From NCBI RefSeq assembly GCF_033723955.1, contig NZ_CP137555.1, positions 1,384,501 through 1,448,500 on the forward strand: a stretch of 64,000 nt of DNA, in the 5' to 3' direction. Shown piece by piece: positions 54,024 through 63,137 of this stretch (its first letter is position 1; every line of letters begins with the position of its first letter). A model generated the notes under the pieces. It ran no database searches and was not told the DNA's origin. It was given only the letters and a program-made list of their open reading frames with translations. This DNA comes from Microbulbifer pacificus (GTDB lineage Bacteria > Pseudomonadota > Gammaproteobacteria > Pseudomonadales > Cellvibrionaceae). The translations under genes and the position numbers were made by a program.

Positions 54024-54455
54024 TTACACGCCCTCCACTTCGATACCGGCACTGCGTGCGGAACCAGCGATGGTACGCACAGCTGCTTCCAGGTCGGATG
54101 CAGTCAGGTCTGCCTTCTTCATTTCCACGATCTCTTCGATCTGAGCGCGGGTAACTTTACCCACTTTCTCAGTGTTCGGACGGCCGGAACCGCTCTTGAT
54201 CTTGGCAGCCTTGCGCAGCAGAACCGCGGCGGGCGGGGACTTCATGATGAAGGTGAAGGAGCGATCGCCGTATACAGAGATCACAACAGGAATCGGCAGA
54301 CCCGGCTCAATGCCTTGAGTCTGGGCGTTGAACGCCTTACAGAATTCCATGATGTTCACACCTTTCTGACCCAGCGCGGGGCCGACGGGCGGACTCGGGT
54401 TGGCCTGACCGGCCTTAACTTGCAGCTTGATGTAAGCTTCTACTTTCTTAGCCAT
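54024..54455 (-). CDS. rplK: 50S ribosomal protein L11
   Basis: The 143-residue protein has the signature [42 protein letters not shown] (about residues 2-43) and the GTPase-centre RNA-binding C terminus ending [17 protein letters not shown]. It is needed for RelA activation and is the target of PrmA methylation in relatives. Confidence 0.98.
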   Translation of the reverse strand: MAKKVEAYIKLQVKAGQANPSPPVGPALGQKGVNIMEFCKAFNAQTQGIEPGLPIPVVISVYGDRSFTFIMKSPPAAVLLRKAAKIKSGSGRPNTEKVGKVTRAQIEEIVEMKKADLTASDLEAAVRTIAGSARSAGIEVEGV

Positions 54456-54572
54456 TACAGCTTCCTCTTTAACTGGGTATTAGCGCCTGCGCTGTACACT
54501 CTTACAAACGTGCAACGCTCAGCTCCCCTGCTTGTGCCCCCAAACCCGTCAAATGCGGTTTTCAGGGACGCG

Positions 54573-54604
54573 AAAGCCCTCTTCCGCTTGTCGCGAAAGA
54601 GGGC
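54573..54604 (-). terminator. Hairpin terminator after nusG
   Basis: GCCCTCTTTCGC pairs with GCGGAAGAGGGC (12 bp, one G-U, loop GACAA), followed on the minus strand by TTTCGCG, which is only a weak T tract. It lies 20 bp after nusG and before rplK, where a terminator is expected; the rplKAJL promoter must lie in 54456-54572 but I could not assign it. Confidence 0.55.
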
Positions 54605-54624
54605 CGAATCCTTTCAGCTCGAAA

Positions 54625-55158
54625 TCAGCCTTTTTCTACCTGACTGAATTCCAGCTCTACCGGTGTGGAGCGACCGAAGATCAACACCGCCACCCGCAGG
54701 CGACTTTTCTCGTAGTTGACCTCTTCCACCACACCGTTGAAGTCGTTAAACGGACCGTCGATAACCCGCACCATTTCACCCGGTTCGAACAGGGTTTTGG
54801 GCTTGGGCTTCTCTGCAGCGTCATCCATACGATTCAGGATGGCCTGCGCCTCACGGTCGGTAATCGGTGCCGGCTTGTCCGCCTTGCCACCGATAAAGCC
54901 CAGCACACGGGGAGTTTCCTTCACCAGGTGCCAGGTGTCGTCATTGAGCTCCATTTCCACCAGTACGTAACCGGGGAAAAACTTGCGCTCACTCTTGCGC
55001 TTCTGACCGGCACGCATTTCCACCACTTCTTCCGTGGGGACAAGCACTTCACCAAACAGGTGATCCATTTCGTGCAGCTCAATGCGCTCCTTCAGGGAAG
55101 ACGCAACGCGCTTCTCATAGCCGGAGTAAGCCTGAACCACATACCAATGCTTTGCCAT
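54625..55158 (-). CDS. nusG: Transcription elongation/antitermination factor NusG
   Basis: The 177-residue protein has the NGN domain ([22 protein letters not shown], about residues 4-25; [14 protein letters not shown], about 58-71) and a C-terminal KOW domain ([24 protein letters not shown], about 124-147) that binds S10 and Rho. It lies 10 bp after secE. Confidence 0.98.
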   Translation of the reverse strand: MAKHWYVVQAYSGYEKRVASSLKERIELHEMDHLFGEVLVPTEEVVEMRAGQKRKSERKFFPGYVLVEMELNDDTWHLVKETPRVLGFIGGKADKPAPITDREAQAILNRMDDAAEKPKPKTLFEPGEMVRVIDGPFNDFNGVVEEVNYEKSRLRVAVLIFGRSTPVELEFSQVEKG

Positions 55159-55168
55159 GGATTAACCT

Positions 55169-55537
55169 TTAGCCAATGATCTTGGAAGCGAGCCAACCGA
55201 GGCCGGAATCCAGCGCCCACAGAATGATCGCCATCAGCAGCACAAACACCACCACGATCAGCGTGGTCTGGGTTGCCTCCTGGCGGGTCGGCCATACTAC
55301 CCGACGCACTTCATTCTGCGCTTCCCGCAGAAGATTCCAGAAGGAGCTGCCTTTTTCGGTTTGCACAGCAACAAACGCCGCCACAAGGCAGAGCGCAACA
55401 ATTGCCAGAACACGATACAACAGGGGGATTTCGGCGTAGTAGGAATTGCCCGCTACAGCGGCACCAACAAGCAGCACCACCAGCAGCCACTTCAGGCCGT
55501 CAAGACGAAAGGTTTTCGCCTCTACTTTAGCATTCAT
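55169..55537 (-). CDS. secE: Protein translocase subunit SecE
   Basis: The 122-residue protein has three membrane spans. The essential last one is preceded by the conserved cytoplasmic helix FWNLLREAQNEVRRVVWPTRQEATQTT (about residues 72-98). It partners SecY (27375) in the translocon. It starts about 117 bp after tRNA-Trp and is cotranscribed with nusG. Confidence 0.97.
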   Translation of the reverse strand: MNAKVEAKTFRLDGLKWLLVVLLVGAAVAGNSYYAEIPLLYRVLAIVALCLVAAFVAVQTEKGSSFWNLLREAQNEVRRVVWPTRQEATQTTLIVVVFVLLMAIILWALDSGLGWLASKIIG

Positions 55538-55654
55538 ACAAAGAAGCCTTTAGCGCGCCCCAATACCGCAAGGCGCCTTTATTGCCAACGACCACTAAGA
55601 GCGACAGCAGTACAGGATAGCCCAACTGCAGGCCCCTTGCGGGCATCTGAAAGT

Positions 55655-55730
55655 TGGCAGGCCAGGAGGGACTCGAACCCCCAACACCCGGTTTTGGAGA
55701 CCGGTGCTCTACCAATTGAACTACTGGCCT
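55655..55730 (-). tRNA. tRNA-Trp (CCA)
   Basis: A 76-nt cloverleaf ending in encoded CCA, with acceptor AGGCCAG/CTGGCCT, T arm GGGGGTTCGAGTCCC and the anticodon loop CTCCAAA (anticodon CCA at 55695-55697). It is the only tRNA between tuf copy 2 and secE, the place it has in Pseudomonas-type genomes. Confidence 0.98.
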
Positions 55731-55774
55731 GGAACACTTCCGGAAGCAAACTGCGTCACTTCCGGAAAAAATGA

Positions 55775-55798
55775 GGGGCGGATAATACCAGCCGCCCC
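55775..55798 (-). terminator. GC inverted repeat with T tract overlapping the tRNA-Trp promoter
   Basis: GGGGCGG (55775-55781 on plus) and CCGCCCC (55792-55798) form a 7-bp GC stem with a 10-nt loop. On the minus strand it is followed by TCATTTTTT (to about 55766). It can end transcripts from tuf copy 2, and its loop holds the -10 of the next promoter. Confidence 0.55.
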
Positions 55799-55809
55799 AG
55801 CATTTGCAA
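55782..55809 (-). promoter_or_regulatory. Promoter of tRNA-Trp, secE and nusG
   Basis: On the minus strand TTGCAA (55804-55809) and TATTAT (55782-55787) are 16 bp apart, followed by the GC-rich CCGCCCC discriminator. Transcription would start near 55776, about 45 nt before the mature tRNA 5' end. Confidence 0.7.
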
Positions 55810-55840
55810 GTGTGACTTCCGATTCACTCGAAAGTCACAC
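55810..55840 (-). other. Hairpin downstream of tuf copy 2
   Basis: GTGTGACTT (55810-55818) and AAGTCACAC (55832-55840) form a perfect 9-bp stem with a 13-nt loop, 12 bp after the tuf stop. The T tract is poor (TTGCAAA). It probably stabilises or helps end the tuf transcript together with the repeat at 55775-55798. Confidence 0.4.
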
Positions 55841-55851
55841 CTATTCACCGA

Positions 55852-57045
55852 TTACTCGATGATCTTGGCAACAACGCCAGCACCAACGGTACGACCACCT
55901 TCGCGAATCGCGAAGCGCAGACCGTCTTCCATGGCGATCGGGTGGATCAGGGTAACAGTCATCTGAATGTTGTCACCCGGCATCACCATCTCAACGCCTT
56001 CCGGCAGCTCACACGCACCAGTCACGTCGGTGGTACGGAAGTAGAACTGCGGACGGTAGCCTTTGAAGAACGGGGTGTGACGACCACCTTCGTCCTTGGA
56101 CAGTACGTACACTTCCGCTTCGAACTTGGTGTGCGGAGTGATGGAACCCGGCTTGGCCAGTACCTGACCACGCTCTACTTCGTCACGCTTGGTGCCGCGC
56201 AGCAGGGCGCCGATGTTCTCACCAGCACGGCCTTCGTCCAGCAGCTTGCGGAACATTTCCACACCGGTACAGGTAGTGGTGGTGGTGTCTTTCAGACCAA
56301 CGATGGCAATTTCATCACCAGTCTTAACGATGCCACGCTCTACACGACCGGTTACTACGGTACCGCGACCAGAGATGGAGAATACGTCTTCGATCGGCAT
56401 CAGGAACGGCTTGTCGATAGCGCGCTCCGGCTCCGGAATGTAAGAGTCCAGGGTTTCTACCAGCTTCTTAACAGCAGTGGTGCCCAGGCCATTCTCGTCT
56501 TCGCCGTTCAGCGCCATCAGAGCAGAACCAACCACGATCGGGGTGTCGTCGCCCGGGAACTCGTACTGGTCCAGAAGTTCGCGAACTTCCATCTCTACCA
56601 GTTCCAGCAGCTCTTCGTCGTCGACCATGTCGGCTTTGTTCAGGAATACCACGATGTACGGTACACCTACCTGACGGGACAGCAGGATGTGCTCACGAGT
56701 CTGCGGCATGGGGCCGTCAGCAGCGGAACATACCAGGATCGCGCCGTCCATCTGGGCAGCACCGGTGATCATGTTCTTAACGTAGTCGGCGTGTCCCGGG
56801 CAGTCTACGTGCGCGTAGTGGCGAATCGGGGACTCGTACTCTACGTGAGAGGTAGAGATGGTAATACCACGCTCACGCTCTTCCGGAGCCTTGTCGATAC
56901 CGTCGAAAGCAACGGCAGCGCCGCCCCACACTTCGGAACATACGCGGGTCAGCGCAGCGGTCAGAGTGGTTTTACCGTGGTCAACGTGACCGATGGTGCC
57001 CACGTTTACGTGGGGCTTGGAACGTTCAAACTTTTCTTTTCCCAT
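55852..57045 (-). CDS. tuf: Elongation factor Tu, copy 2
   Basis: The protein is residue-for-residue identical to that of copy 1. The start [13 protein letters not shown] (ATG at 57043-57045) follows GGGAGG; a longer open frame upstream runs into tRNA-Thr(GGT) and is not coding. It is cotranscribed with the four upstream tRNA genes, as with tufB in E. coli, and then with tRNA-Trp or ends at the hairpins downstream. Confidence 0.99.
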   Translation of the reverse strand: MGKEKFERSKPHVNVGTIGHVDHGKTTLTAALTRVCSEVWGGAAVAFDGIDKAPEERERGITISTSHVEYESPIRHYAHVDCPGHADYVKNMITGAAQMDGAILVCSAADGPMPQTREHILLSRQVGVPYIVVFLNKADMVDDEELLELVEMEVRELLDQYEFPGDDTPIVVGSALMALNGEDENGLGTTAVKKLVETLDSYIPEPERAIDKPFLMPIEDVFSISGRGTVVTGRVERGIVKTGDEIAIVGLKDTTTTTCTGVEMFRKLLDEGRAGENIGALLRGTKRDEVERGQVLAKPGSITPHTKFEAEVYVLSKDEGGRHTPFFKGYRPQFYFRTTDVTGACELPEGVEMVMPGDNIQMTVTLIHPIAMEDGLRFAIREGGRTVGAGVVAKIIE

Positions 57046-57212
57046 TGCGGGCCTCCCAATATAAGCGTGAGCCGAACTAGCGACCTTACCTAAGAACAGC
57101 TCCCGCGCACTCACAAAAGAGCTTACTCGGGAACCGCCGCACCCGGCCCGCAAAAGCATATAAGCCGGATACAAATAGCCGCGGAGACACAGGTCACCGC
57201 GGCCACGAATAA

Positions 57213-57287
57213 TGGAGCTCATGGGCGGATTTGAACCGCCGACCTCACCCTTACCAAGGGTGTGCTCTACCCCTGAGCTACATGAGC
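57213..57287 (-). tRNA. tRNA-Thr (GGT)
   Basis: A 75-nt cloverleaf with acceptor GCTCATG/CATGAGC, discriminator T, encoded CCA, and anticodon loop TTGGTAA. It is the fourth tRNA in the tRNA-tuf operon and lies about 165 bp before tuf. This is the thrT position in E. coli. Confidence 0.97.
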
Positions 57288-57392
57288 TTACTCCGATTGC
57301 CAACACTTAGTGCCGGCGCAGGCGGGGCCGCCTGCAATGCGCCAAATCAAAGATTTCAGCGACTTAGACCGACCAAGCTCCGCACTGCTAAT

Positions 57393-57466
<74 letters not shown>

Positions 57467-57547
57467 GCTACCGCGTGCGTTACTCCTTAAATAGAAGACC
57501 AAACAACTTCTTCTACCTTCGATGCCAGCACACAGGCATCTGAATAA

Positions 57548-57631
57548 TGGTGCAGGGGGGTGGATTCGAACCACCGAAGCTTGCGCGTCAGATTTACAGT
57601 CTGATCCCTTTGGCCACTCGGGAACCCCTGC
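57548..57631 (-). tRNA. tRNA-Tyr (GTA)
   Basis: An 84-nt class II tRNA with a long variable arm, acceptor GCAGGGG/CCCCTGC, encoded CCA and anticodon GTA in the loop CTGTAAA. It is the second tRNA of the operon, matching tyrU in E. coli. Confidence 0.97.
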
Positions 57632-57740
57632 CTCAAGGTGGTGCGCATTCTCCACACCATCCTATCCGCTGTCAACAATTTTTCTTTCAAATTCACACAC
57701 TTACCTGAATTTCTTCAACGAACCGTGCGACTGAAAGAAA

Positions 57741-57816
57741 TGGAGCTGGCGAGAGGAGTCGAACCCCCGACCGGCTGATTACAAGTCAGCTGCTCTACCA
57801 ACTGAGCTACGCCAGC
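57741..57816 (-). tRNA. tRNA-Thr (TGT)
   Basis: A 76-nt cloverleaf with acceptor GCTGGCG/CGCCAGC, encoded CCA and anticodon TGT in the loop CTTGTAA. It is the first gene of the tRNA-tuf operon, about 65 nt after the promoter start, matching thrU in E. coli. Confidence 0.97.
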
Positions 57817-57887
57817 TTCTTCCAGATCGACCTTTTCAGGCCGAATCTTCCACCGGGGTTGTTGACTCCCCCTTAAGTGGAGGCGGG

Positions 57888-57916
57888 ATTCTAGGGGAAG
57901 TGTTCACGACACGCAA
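57888..57916 (-). promoter_or_regulatory. Promoter of the tRNA-tuf operon
   Basis: On the minus strand TTGCGT (57911-57916) and TAGAAT (57888-57893) are 17 bp apart, with the GC-rich discriminator CCCGCCTCC. An A-rich tract lies 15-20 bp upstream (GAAAAAAAGCG), which may be an UP element. Start is near 57881. Confidence 0.82.
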
Positions 57917-57986
57917 CAGGCTCTTGTCGCTTTTTTTCACCTCGAATGTGGACTTCCGAAATTCATCTGCAAGGCCACTTCCACAC

Positions 57987-58712
57987 TCACTCAATTTCCT
58001 TTTCGCGAATTTCACTGCACAGGTTCTGCCGGCGGTCGATTTCCGGGTAATCCAGCTGGAGCTGCTGCCAAAACCCATCGGCAATCTCGCCATTGCCAGT
58101 GTTTTCCACCACCACCCAACGCTCGAGATAGGTCTGCGGTTCCTCGCGATATTGCGCGGCGAATCCGCGTCCCTGCAGCTCGTTGGTCAGGATGCGCGCG
58201 CGCTCTTCCTCGGAAAAGATGCCAAAGGAAATCCCATTTTCCAGTGACCCCTTGGGGATTACGTAGCTGTCGATACCGGCCGCCTGCAGCTCGCGCAACT
58301 TGCGAAACGCCTCCTGGGAGGAGTTCAGTGGGGCCAGGAAAACCCAGTAGCGCATCTGGCCCTGCATCTCGATTTCCTTCATCGCGGCCGGCACCTGCAG
58401 CGCCTGCAGCCGACGCGCCACCTCCTCCCCCTGATAGGCCTCGTCAAACGGGCCCACGAGACTACACAGCTGTGCAGTGGATTTGGCCGCACGCACGGGC
58501 GCTTTTTGCCGCGTAACGCTGGCCGGGGGGGCCACCTCCCGCGCCGGCGCGCTCAATTGTGAGGAGTCCGCTTCACTCACCAGAGCAATACTGCCGGCAT
58601 CCCCTTCTACCACCTGTGGCGCAACCCTGGCCGCAGGCGCGGTGTCCGTGGTGACAAACCAGGCAAGCAGGCCGAGATTCGCTGCCGCCAACAAGAAAAA
58701 TATCCAGCGCAT
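57987..58712 (-). CDS. SPOR-domain membrane-anchored protein
   Basis: The 241-residue protein has one N-terminal membrane span (about residues 3-22), a Pro/Ala-rich linker (about 25-75) and an RNA-binding-like SPOR domain (about 77-160; CSLVGPFDEAYQGEEVARRLQAL and IPKGSLENGISFGIFSEEERA). SPOR domains bind glycan strands lacking stem peptides at the division septum in relatives. It lies between coaX and the tRNA-tuf operon. A possible promoter lies at 58822-58851. Confidence 0.78.
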   Translation of the reverse strand: MRWIFFLLAAANLGLLAWFVTTDTAPAARVAPQVVEGDAGSIALVSEADSSQLSAPAREVAPPASVTRQKAPVRAAKSTAQLCSLVGPFDEAYQGEEVARRLQALQVPAAMKEIEMQGQMRYWVFLAPLNSSQEAFRKLRELQAAGIDSYVIPKGSLENGISFGIFSEEERARILTNELQGRGFAAQYREEPQTYLERWVVVENTGNGEIADGFWQQLQLDYPEIDRRQNLCSEIREKEIE

Positions 58713-58821
58713 AGTCGTCAGTCAGTTGTTATCTATCAATGTTCGGAATCGACTTTGTATGTTCGGGTGGGTTTGACCAACGATGCCAGCCCACTCGCCC
58801 CCACAATTTCGTGAAGTGCGG

Positions 58822-58851
58822 ATTCTAGCCTCACTCCGCCTCAGCTGGCAG
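58822..58851 (-). promoter_or_regulatory. Possible promoter of the SPOR-domain gene
   Basis: On the minus strand CTGCCA (58846-58851) and TAGAAT (58822-58827) are 18 bp apart, in the 188-bp gap between coaX and the SPOR-domain gene. The -10 is consensus-like, but the -35 is weak, so this is only a candidate. Confidence 0.45.
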
Positions 58852-58900
58852 TGACTGGCGCACAGGTCGCCAGCCCGCCCACTTCAGGCGATCACGGCCC

Positions 58901-59674
58901 TCAGGGATTGGTAAGCGCCAACCCCTCCATCACCAGGTCCTCCAGCAACACAAAAGGCCGCTCACTGAGGGATGCCAGTAATGCGCCATCCCCCCCGGTC
59001 AGCAGCAACCGGGGCGCCGCAGCGCCGGTGGCTGCGCATTGCTGCTGCAGAAAACCGAATGCCTGGTCCACCGCGCCGAGGACCATCAGCGGCAGGCCGC
59101 GATTGACCGCATCCTGGGTATTTGTCCCCGGGGCAAGGGACATGCCCGGCGCAAAGCTTTCGGCAACCTTGACCGCATCGGTGTCACTGTAGAGCGCCCG
59201 GCGCATCAACCCGAGCCCGGGCACGATATACCCCCCCAGATGCTCGCCGCCGCCACCCAGCAGATCCAGGGTTACCGCGCTGCCACAGTCCACCACCAGC
59301 GCCGGTGCCGGTGAGCGCCGGTAAGCCGCAAGCACCGCCAGCCAGCGGTCAACCCCCAGCTTTTCCACCTGCGCATAGGCACAGCGAACACCATCGCACG
59401 CGGCAGACACCCGCGCGAACTCTGCAACAACACCCAGGTCTCGCAGCAGGCGCGCTTCGATTGCGCTCTCGACATCACGCCCGGCCACATTGGCAACGCG
59501 CACCCGCCGGGGAGCACACTCCAGCCAGCACACCGGCAGGGCAGCTTCAAGCCACCAGGGGCCGGGCGCGAAAACGCCGCGGGCGACAATCTCCGTCTCC
59601 CCACCTGCAACCGGGGTCGCGCGAATCAGCCGCCACTTGCCCCGGGTATTGCCCTGATCCAGCTCGAGAATCAC
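58901..59674 (-). CDS. coaX: Type III pantothenate kinase
   Basis: The 257-residue enzyme makes 4'-phosphopantothenate, the first step to coenzyme A. It has the phosphate-binding start LELDQGNTRGKWRL (with DxGNT-like residues) and the VVDCGSAVTLDLL motif (about residues 121-133). The start is a GTG at 59672-59674 that overlaps the birA stop (GTGA); open codons upstream are part of birA read in another frame. Overlap implies coupling to birA. Confidence 0.9.
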   Translation of the reverse strand: MILELDQGNTRGKWRLIRATPVAGGETEIVARGVFAPGPWWLEAALPVCWLECAPRRVRVANVAGRDVESAIEARLLRDLGVVAEFARVSAACDGVRCAYAQVEKLGVDRWLAVLAAYRRSPAPALVVDCGSAVTLDLLGGGGEHLGGYIVPGLGLMRRALYSDTDAVKVAESFAPGMSLAPGTNTQDAVNRGLPLMVLGAVDQAFGFLQQQCAATGAAAPRLLLTGGDGALLASLSERPFVLLEDLVMEGLALTNP

Positions 59675-60723
59675 GGGGTGTCGCTCCCGGCGGGCCGCAG
59701 GGAAATCTCGCCCCCGTGAAACGCACGGCACTCACCATCGATTTCCAGCAGCAGCGCGCCGCTGCGATCCACCCCGCGCTCGATGCCACACCAGCGCTGC
59801 TGCGCGGACTGCAGGCACACTTCGGCATCGGCGAACTGATCCAGCGCCTGCCACGCTTCCCGCCACGCGCTGAAACCGGACTCGGGATAGGTCGCCAGCA
59901 ACGGCAACAACTCGTCCAGCATCGCGGCCACCAGGGCATTGCGCGAAATACCCGGGCGCACCTCAGCGAGATCGATCCAGGGCTGCCCTATCGCCTCCGC
60001 CGCCGCCGCGGGCAGACGTATATTCAGGCCAATACCGATCACCACCGCACAGCGGTCGGTGAGATCGCCGCTCAGCTCCAGTAACACGCCCGCCAGCTTG
60101 CGCCCCCGGCACCACACATCGTTGGGCCATTTGAGGCGTACATCCGGTACATCAAACCGCGCCAGCGCGCGTGCCAGGGCCACCCCCACAGCGAGGCTCA
60201 ACCCCTCCAGCTGTTGCACCCCGCCACTGAAGCGCCAGCCGATGGAAATACTGATCCCCGAAGCAAACGGGCTCTGCCAGGTGCGCCCGCGGCGCCCGCG
60301 GCCGGCGGTCTGCTGCTCGGCGAGCAGTACCCCGCCGTGGCCGGCGCCCGCATCCAGCGCTGCCAGCATACGCGCGTTGGTGGAATCCACCTGGTCAAAA
60401 ACCTGCAGCTCGCTCAGCAGCGGCGTGGCCAGCCCCGAAACCTGCGCGCGAATGGCCCGCTCGTCCAGCAAGTCCAGGCCATCGCACAGGCGGTAACCGC
60501 GGCCCTTTTCCGATTCCACCCGCAACCCCAGCGCTTCGAGTTTCTGCAACTGCTTCCATACCGCAGCGCGGCTCACCCCCAATACCTCGCCGAGGGATGC
60601 ACCGGAGTGCACTTCGCCGTCGGCCAGCAGTGTCAGCAGCGGCCGCAACCGGCCGCTGAGCAGGTCTGTGCTTGGGATAGCAGGTTCGTCGGATTTACGT
60701 AGCGCCAAAACTCGGTTCTCCAT
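59671..60723 (-). CDS. birA: Bifunctional biotin-[acetyl-CoA-carboxylase] ligase/biotin operon repressor
   Basis: The 350-residue protein has an N-terminal winged-helix DNA-binding domain (about residues 18-75; LLADGEVHSGASLGEVLGVSRAAVWKQLQKLEALG). The ligase domain follows with GRGRRGRTW (about 135-143), WPNDVW and the C-terminal domain. It attaches biotin to AccB and, in relatives, represses bio genes. The start MENRVLALRKSDE (ATG at 60721-60723) is chosen because the upstream frame overlaps alr and lacks family resemblance. Confidence 0.9.
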   Translation of the reverse strand: MENRVLALRKSDEPAIPSTDLLSGRLRPLLTLLADGEVHSGASLGEVLGVSRAAVWKQLQKLEALGLRVESEKGRGYRLCDGLDLLDERAIRAQVSGLATPLLSELQVFDQVDSTNARMLAALDAGAGHGGVLLAEQQTAGRGRRGRTWQSPFASGISISIGWRFSGGVQQLEGLSLAVGVALARALARFDVPDVRLKWPNDVWCRGRKLAGVLLELSGDLTDRCAVVIGIGLNIRLPAAAAEAIGQPWIDLAEVRPGISRNALVAAMLDELLPLLATYPESGFSAWREAWQALDQFADAEVCLQSAQQRWCGIERGVDRSGALLLEIDGECRAFHGGEISLRPAGSDTP

Positions 60724-60745
60724 CGGGTTGGCAGTGGCAGAAAGG

Positions 60746-61873
60746 TCAGAGATAGCGGCGACAGTAGCGTCGCCCGAGGGACGTGAGAATTTCGTAACCG
60801 ATGGTGCCGGCAGCGGTGGCCATGTCATCCACGGTCCAGTCATCGCCCAGCAGTTCGATAACCTCGAGTCGATGACGCTGATCCTCGCTGAGCGCGGAAA
60901 TATCAAAGACACAGGTATCCATGGACACGCGCCCGAGCATAGGCACTGCGATTTTTTCGTCGCCGGCAACGGCCATTCCGCGCCCGCGACCACTCTGGGT
61001 GCGCAGTATACCGTCGGCGTACCCCCCCCTCACCACCGCCAGCCAGCTGCCAGCCGCGGCATGACCGGCAGCGCCGTAGCCCACCGCGCTGTCGCGGGTA
61101 ATCTCGCGCTGCTGTAGCACCGGCACTCGCAGACTCACCACCGGGCGCATGGGGTTTTTACGGCCGGGCAGTGGATTGATGCCGTAGAGGGCAGAACCCG
61201 GACGCACCAGGTCAAAGTGATAGGCCTCGCCGAGGCAGATGCCGGAGGAATTGGCAAAGCTCGCCTGCACCCCGGGGCAGATCCGCCGCAGCCCGCTGAC
61301 AAACTCGTTAAACACCGCCAGCTGGGCGGGATTTTGCGGGTGATCTGGCTCATCGGCACAGGCCAAATGGCTCAGTATCAGCTGCAGATTGGCGCCCGCC
61401 AGCAGCTCCGGCATCTGCAGCAACTGGGCAAATTCATCGCCGCCCATACCGAGCCGGGTCATGCCGGTGTCCACCTTGAGCGCACAGGGTGCGGCAAGAC
61501 CACTGGAAGCGGTGAGCGCACACCACTGGCGCAACTGCTCGATGGTGACCAGCACCGGAACCAGATTGGCGGCGGCACAGCGCTGCTCACTGCCAGGGCG
61601 CACGCCGGTCAGCAGATAGATTGTCACCTCCGCGGGCAACAGGTTCCTCAACTGCTCACCCTCCGCCAGGGTTGCGACGAAAAAGTCCCGACAGCCAGCG
61701 CGGTAAAGCGCCGGCGCCACTTCGCCAACTCCCAGACCGTAGGCATCCGCCTTCACCACTCCCGCGCAGCGGCCGCCATTGACCAGGTGCTGGCGCAGCC
61801 AGGAGTAGTTGTCGACGACGGCGCCCAGATCAATGGTCAGCAATCCCTCGTGCTCGTGTTCCGAAATGCTCAC
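60746..61873 (-). CDS. alr: Alanine racemase
   Basis: The 375-residue PLP enzyme makes D-alanine for peptidoglycan. The PLP lysine is Lys41 in VVKADAYGLG, and the catalytic tyrosine lies in the SAVGYGAAGHA segment (about residues 258-268). It has the usual TIM-barrel plus C-terminal beta domain layout with MLGRVSMDTCVFDI. It lies 22 bp upstream of birA in the same direction, so the alr-birA-coaX genes are one operon. Confidence 0.93.
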   Translation of the reverse strand: MSISEHEHEGLLTIDLGAVVDNYSWLRQHLVNGGRCAGVVKADAYGLGVGEVAPALYRAGCRDFFVATLAEGEQLRNLLPAEVTIYLLTGVRPGSEQRCAAANLVPVLVTIEQLRQWCALTASSGLAAPCALKVDTGMTRLGMGGDEFAQLLQMPELLAGANLQLILSHLACADEPDHPQNPAQLAVFNEFVSGLRRICPGVQASFANSSGICLGEAYHFDLVRPGSALYGINPLPGRKNPMRPVVSLRVPVLQQREITRDSAVGYGAAGHAAAGSWLAVVRGGYADGILRTQSGRGRGMAVAGDEKIAVPMLGRVSMDTCVFDISALSEDQRHRLEVIELLGDDWTVDDMATAAGTIGYEILTSLGRRYCRRYL

Positions 61874-61934
61874 ACTTACCGCCCAATTACAGATAAATCA
61901 GATACGAACGAATCAGTTAAGAATTGATCCGGGC

Positions 61935-63137
61935 TCAACTGGCGGACAACAGGCTTTCCCGCTGCAGCGCGCGGGCGCCCACCATGATTGCCAATACCAC
62001 CAGCGCCAGGGTGACCGCAGAGCCGGCCAACATCCACAGCGGGGATACCCAGTCACCCACCAACAACCCCTTGAGCCACTGCTGCTGGCCGATCAGCGGC
62101 AGCAGCTGCCAGCTGTCCGCCAGTTTGATCTGCGCCATATCCAGCACCATCAGCAGAACGACCGGCGCTATCTGCAGAATACTCAACTGGGTCTGGGCAT
62201 CCTTGAACGACTGCGAGCGCAGCGCCAGCAGGATCTGCACTACCGCCACCAGCAATGCCAGCGGCAACAGCACCAGCCCCATGGCGACCACACCGGCCAG
62301 CGTAGTGGCCTGCTGTATACCGAATTCGGCAAGCGGCATCACCGGCATCAGCAGTACCAGCGCACCGATCGCCAGCAGCGAACCGAGCCAGCCGAGGCTC
62401 GCCACCGCCAGGGTCTTGGCGGTAATGATCTGCCAGCCCGCCAGTGGCTGTACCAGCAGTGGTTCGAGGCTCAAGCGCTCGCGTTCGCCGGCGGAGCTGT
62501 CCACCGCCGTGGCGAGGCAGGCGATAAACAGGGTCATGATCAGCAGGCCCGGCACCGTGGCCAGGATCAGCGCACCGCGGCTCGAGGGGGTGCTCACATC
62601 GCGGGTTTCCAGACGCCACGGGGCCAGCAGCTGCGGCGCCACCCCCCGTGCCGACAGGCGCTGGGTAACGATCATCTGCTGTAACGCACCGAGGCGCTCC
62701 TGCAATTCCCGCTGGGCGCGACCGCTGCCGGTGTCGGAGCTGTTTACATACAGGTAAAGGCGCGGCGCGCGGAAGTCCTGATAGCGCTGCGCGAAATCGT
62801 CAGTGACTTCCAGCACCAGATCGTAGTCCGCGGCGAGCAGATCGCGGGGATCGCCCTCGGCCAGCGACTCCACATCCAGCCCGGAAGACTGCAACTGCTC
62901 GCCAATCAACGGCGCGCGCTCGGCGCCGATCAGTGCCACGCGGGTGACGTCTTCGCTCTGCTTCTTGACCATGAAGATGGTGCCGCCAGCCAGTGCCGCG
63001 GGAAACATCAGGGAAAAACATATCGCCATCAACAGTGCGCGCCGATCGCGCCAGGCTTCCAGCAGCTCCTTGCGCAGCAGCGGTGTCATCTGGGCGAGTC
63101 CGTCGAGCAGTGCGCCCGGATTCCATTTATTGCTCAT
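61935..63137 (-). CDS. ABC-2 type transporter permease (NatB-like)
   Basis: The 400-residue protein has one N-terminal membrane span (about residues 33-57), a large periplasmic domain (about 60-185) and five or six C-terminal spans (about 190-390). This is the layout of NatB/ABC-2 exporters with a big extracytoplasmic loop. Its ATG overlaps the ATPase stop (ATGA). The substrate cannot be read from the sequence; Na+/drug export or a cell-surface substrate are options. Confidence 0.8.
   Translation of the reverse strand: MSNKWNPGALLDGLAQMTPLLRKELLEAWRDRRALLMAICFSLMFPAALAGGTIFMVKKQSEDVTRVALIGAERAPLIGEQLQSSGLDVESLAEGDPRDLLAADYDLVLEVTDDFAQRYQDFRAPRLYLYVNSSDTGSGRAQRELQERLGALQQMIVTQRLSARGVAPQLLAPWRLETRDVSTPSSRGALILATVPGLLIMTLFIACLATAVDSSAGERERLSLEPLLVQPLAGWQIITAKTLAVASLGWLGSLLAIGALVLLMPVMPLAEFGIQQATTLAGVVAMGLVLLPLALLVAVVQILLALRSQSFKDAQTQLSILQIAPVVLLMVLDMAQIKLADSWQLLPLIGQQQWLKGLLVGDWVSPLWMLAGSAVTLALVVLAIMVGARALQRESLLSAS

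Noticed and set aside
54456..54572. Promoter of rplKAJL with TTGACG near the nusG end
   Set aside because: At 16-18 bp spacing there is no acceptable -10 after this or the TTGCAC further down, so I left the promoter unassigned.
57046..57306. N-terminal extension of tuf copy 2 to 484 residues
   Set aside because: The extension reads through tRNA-Thr(GGT). The ATG at 57043-57045 with GGGAGG gives the normal 397-residue EF-Tu.
60724..60993. Extension of birA by 90 residues at the N terminus
   Set aside because: It overlaps alr, shows no BirA-like sequence and would make the protein far too long. The ATG at 60723 gives a normal ligase.
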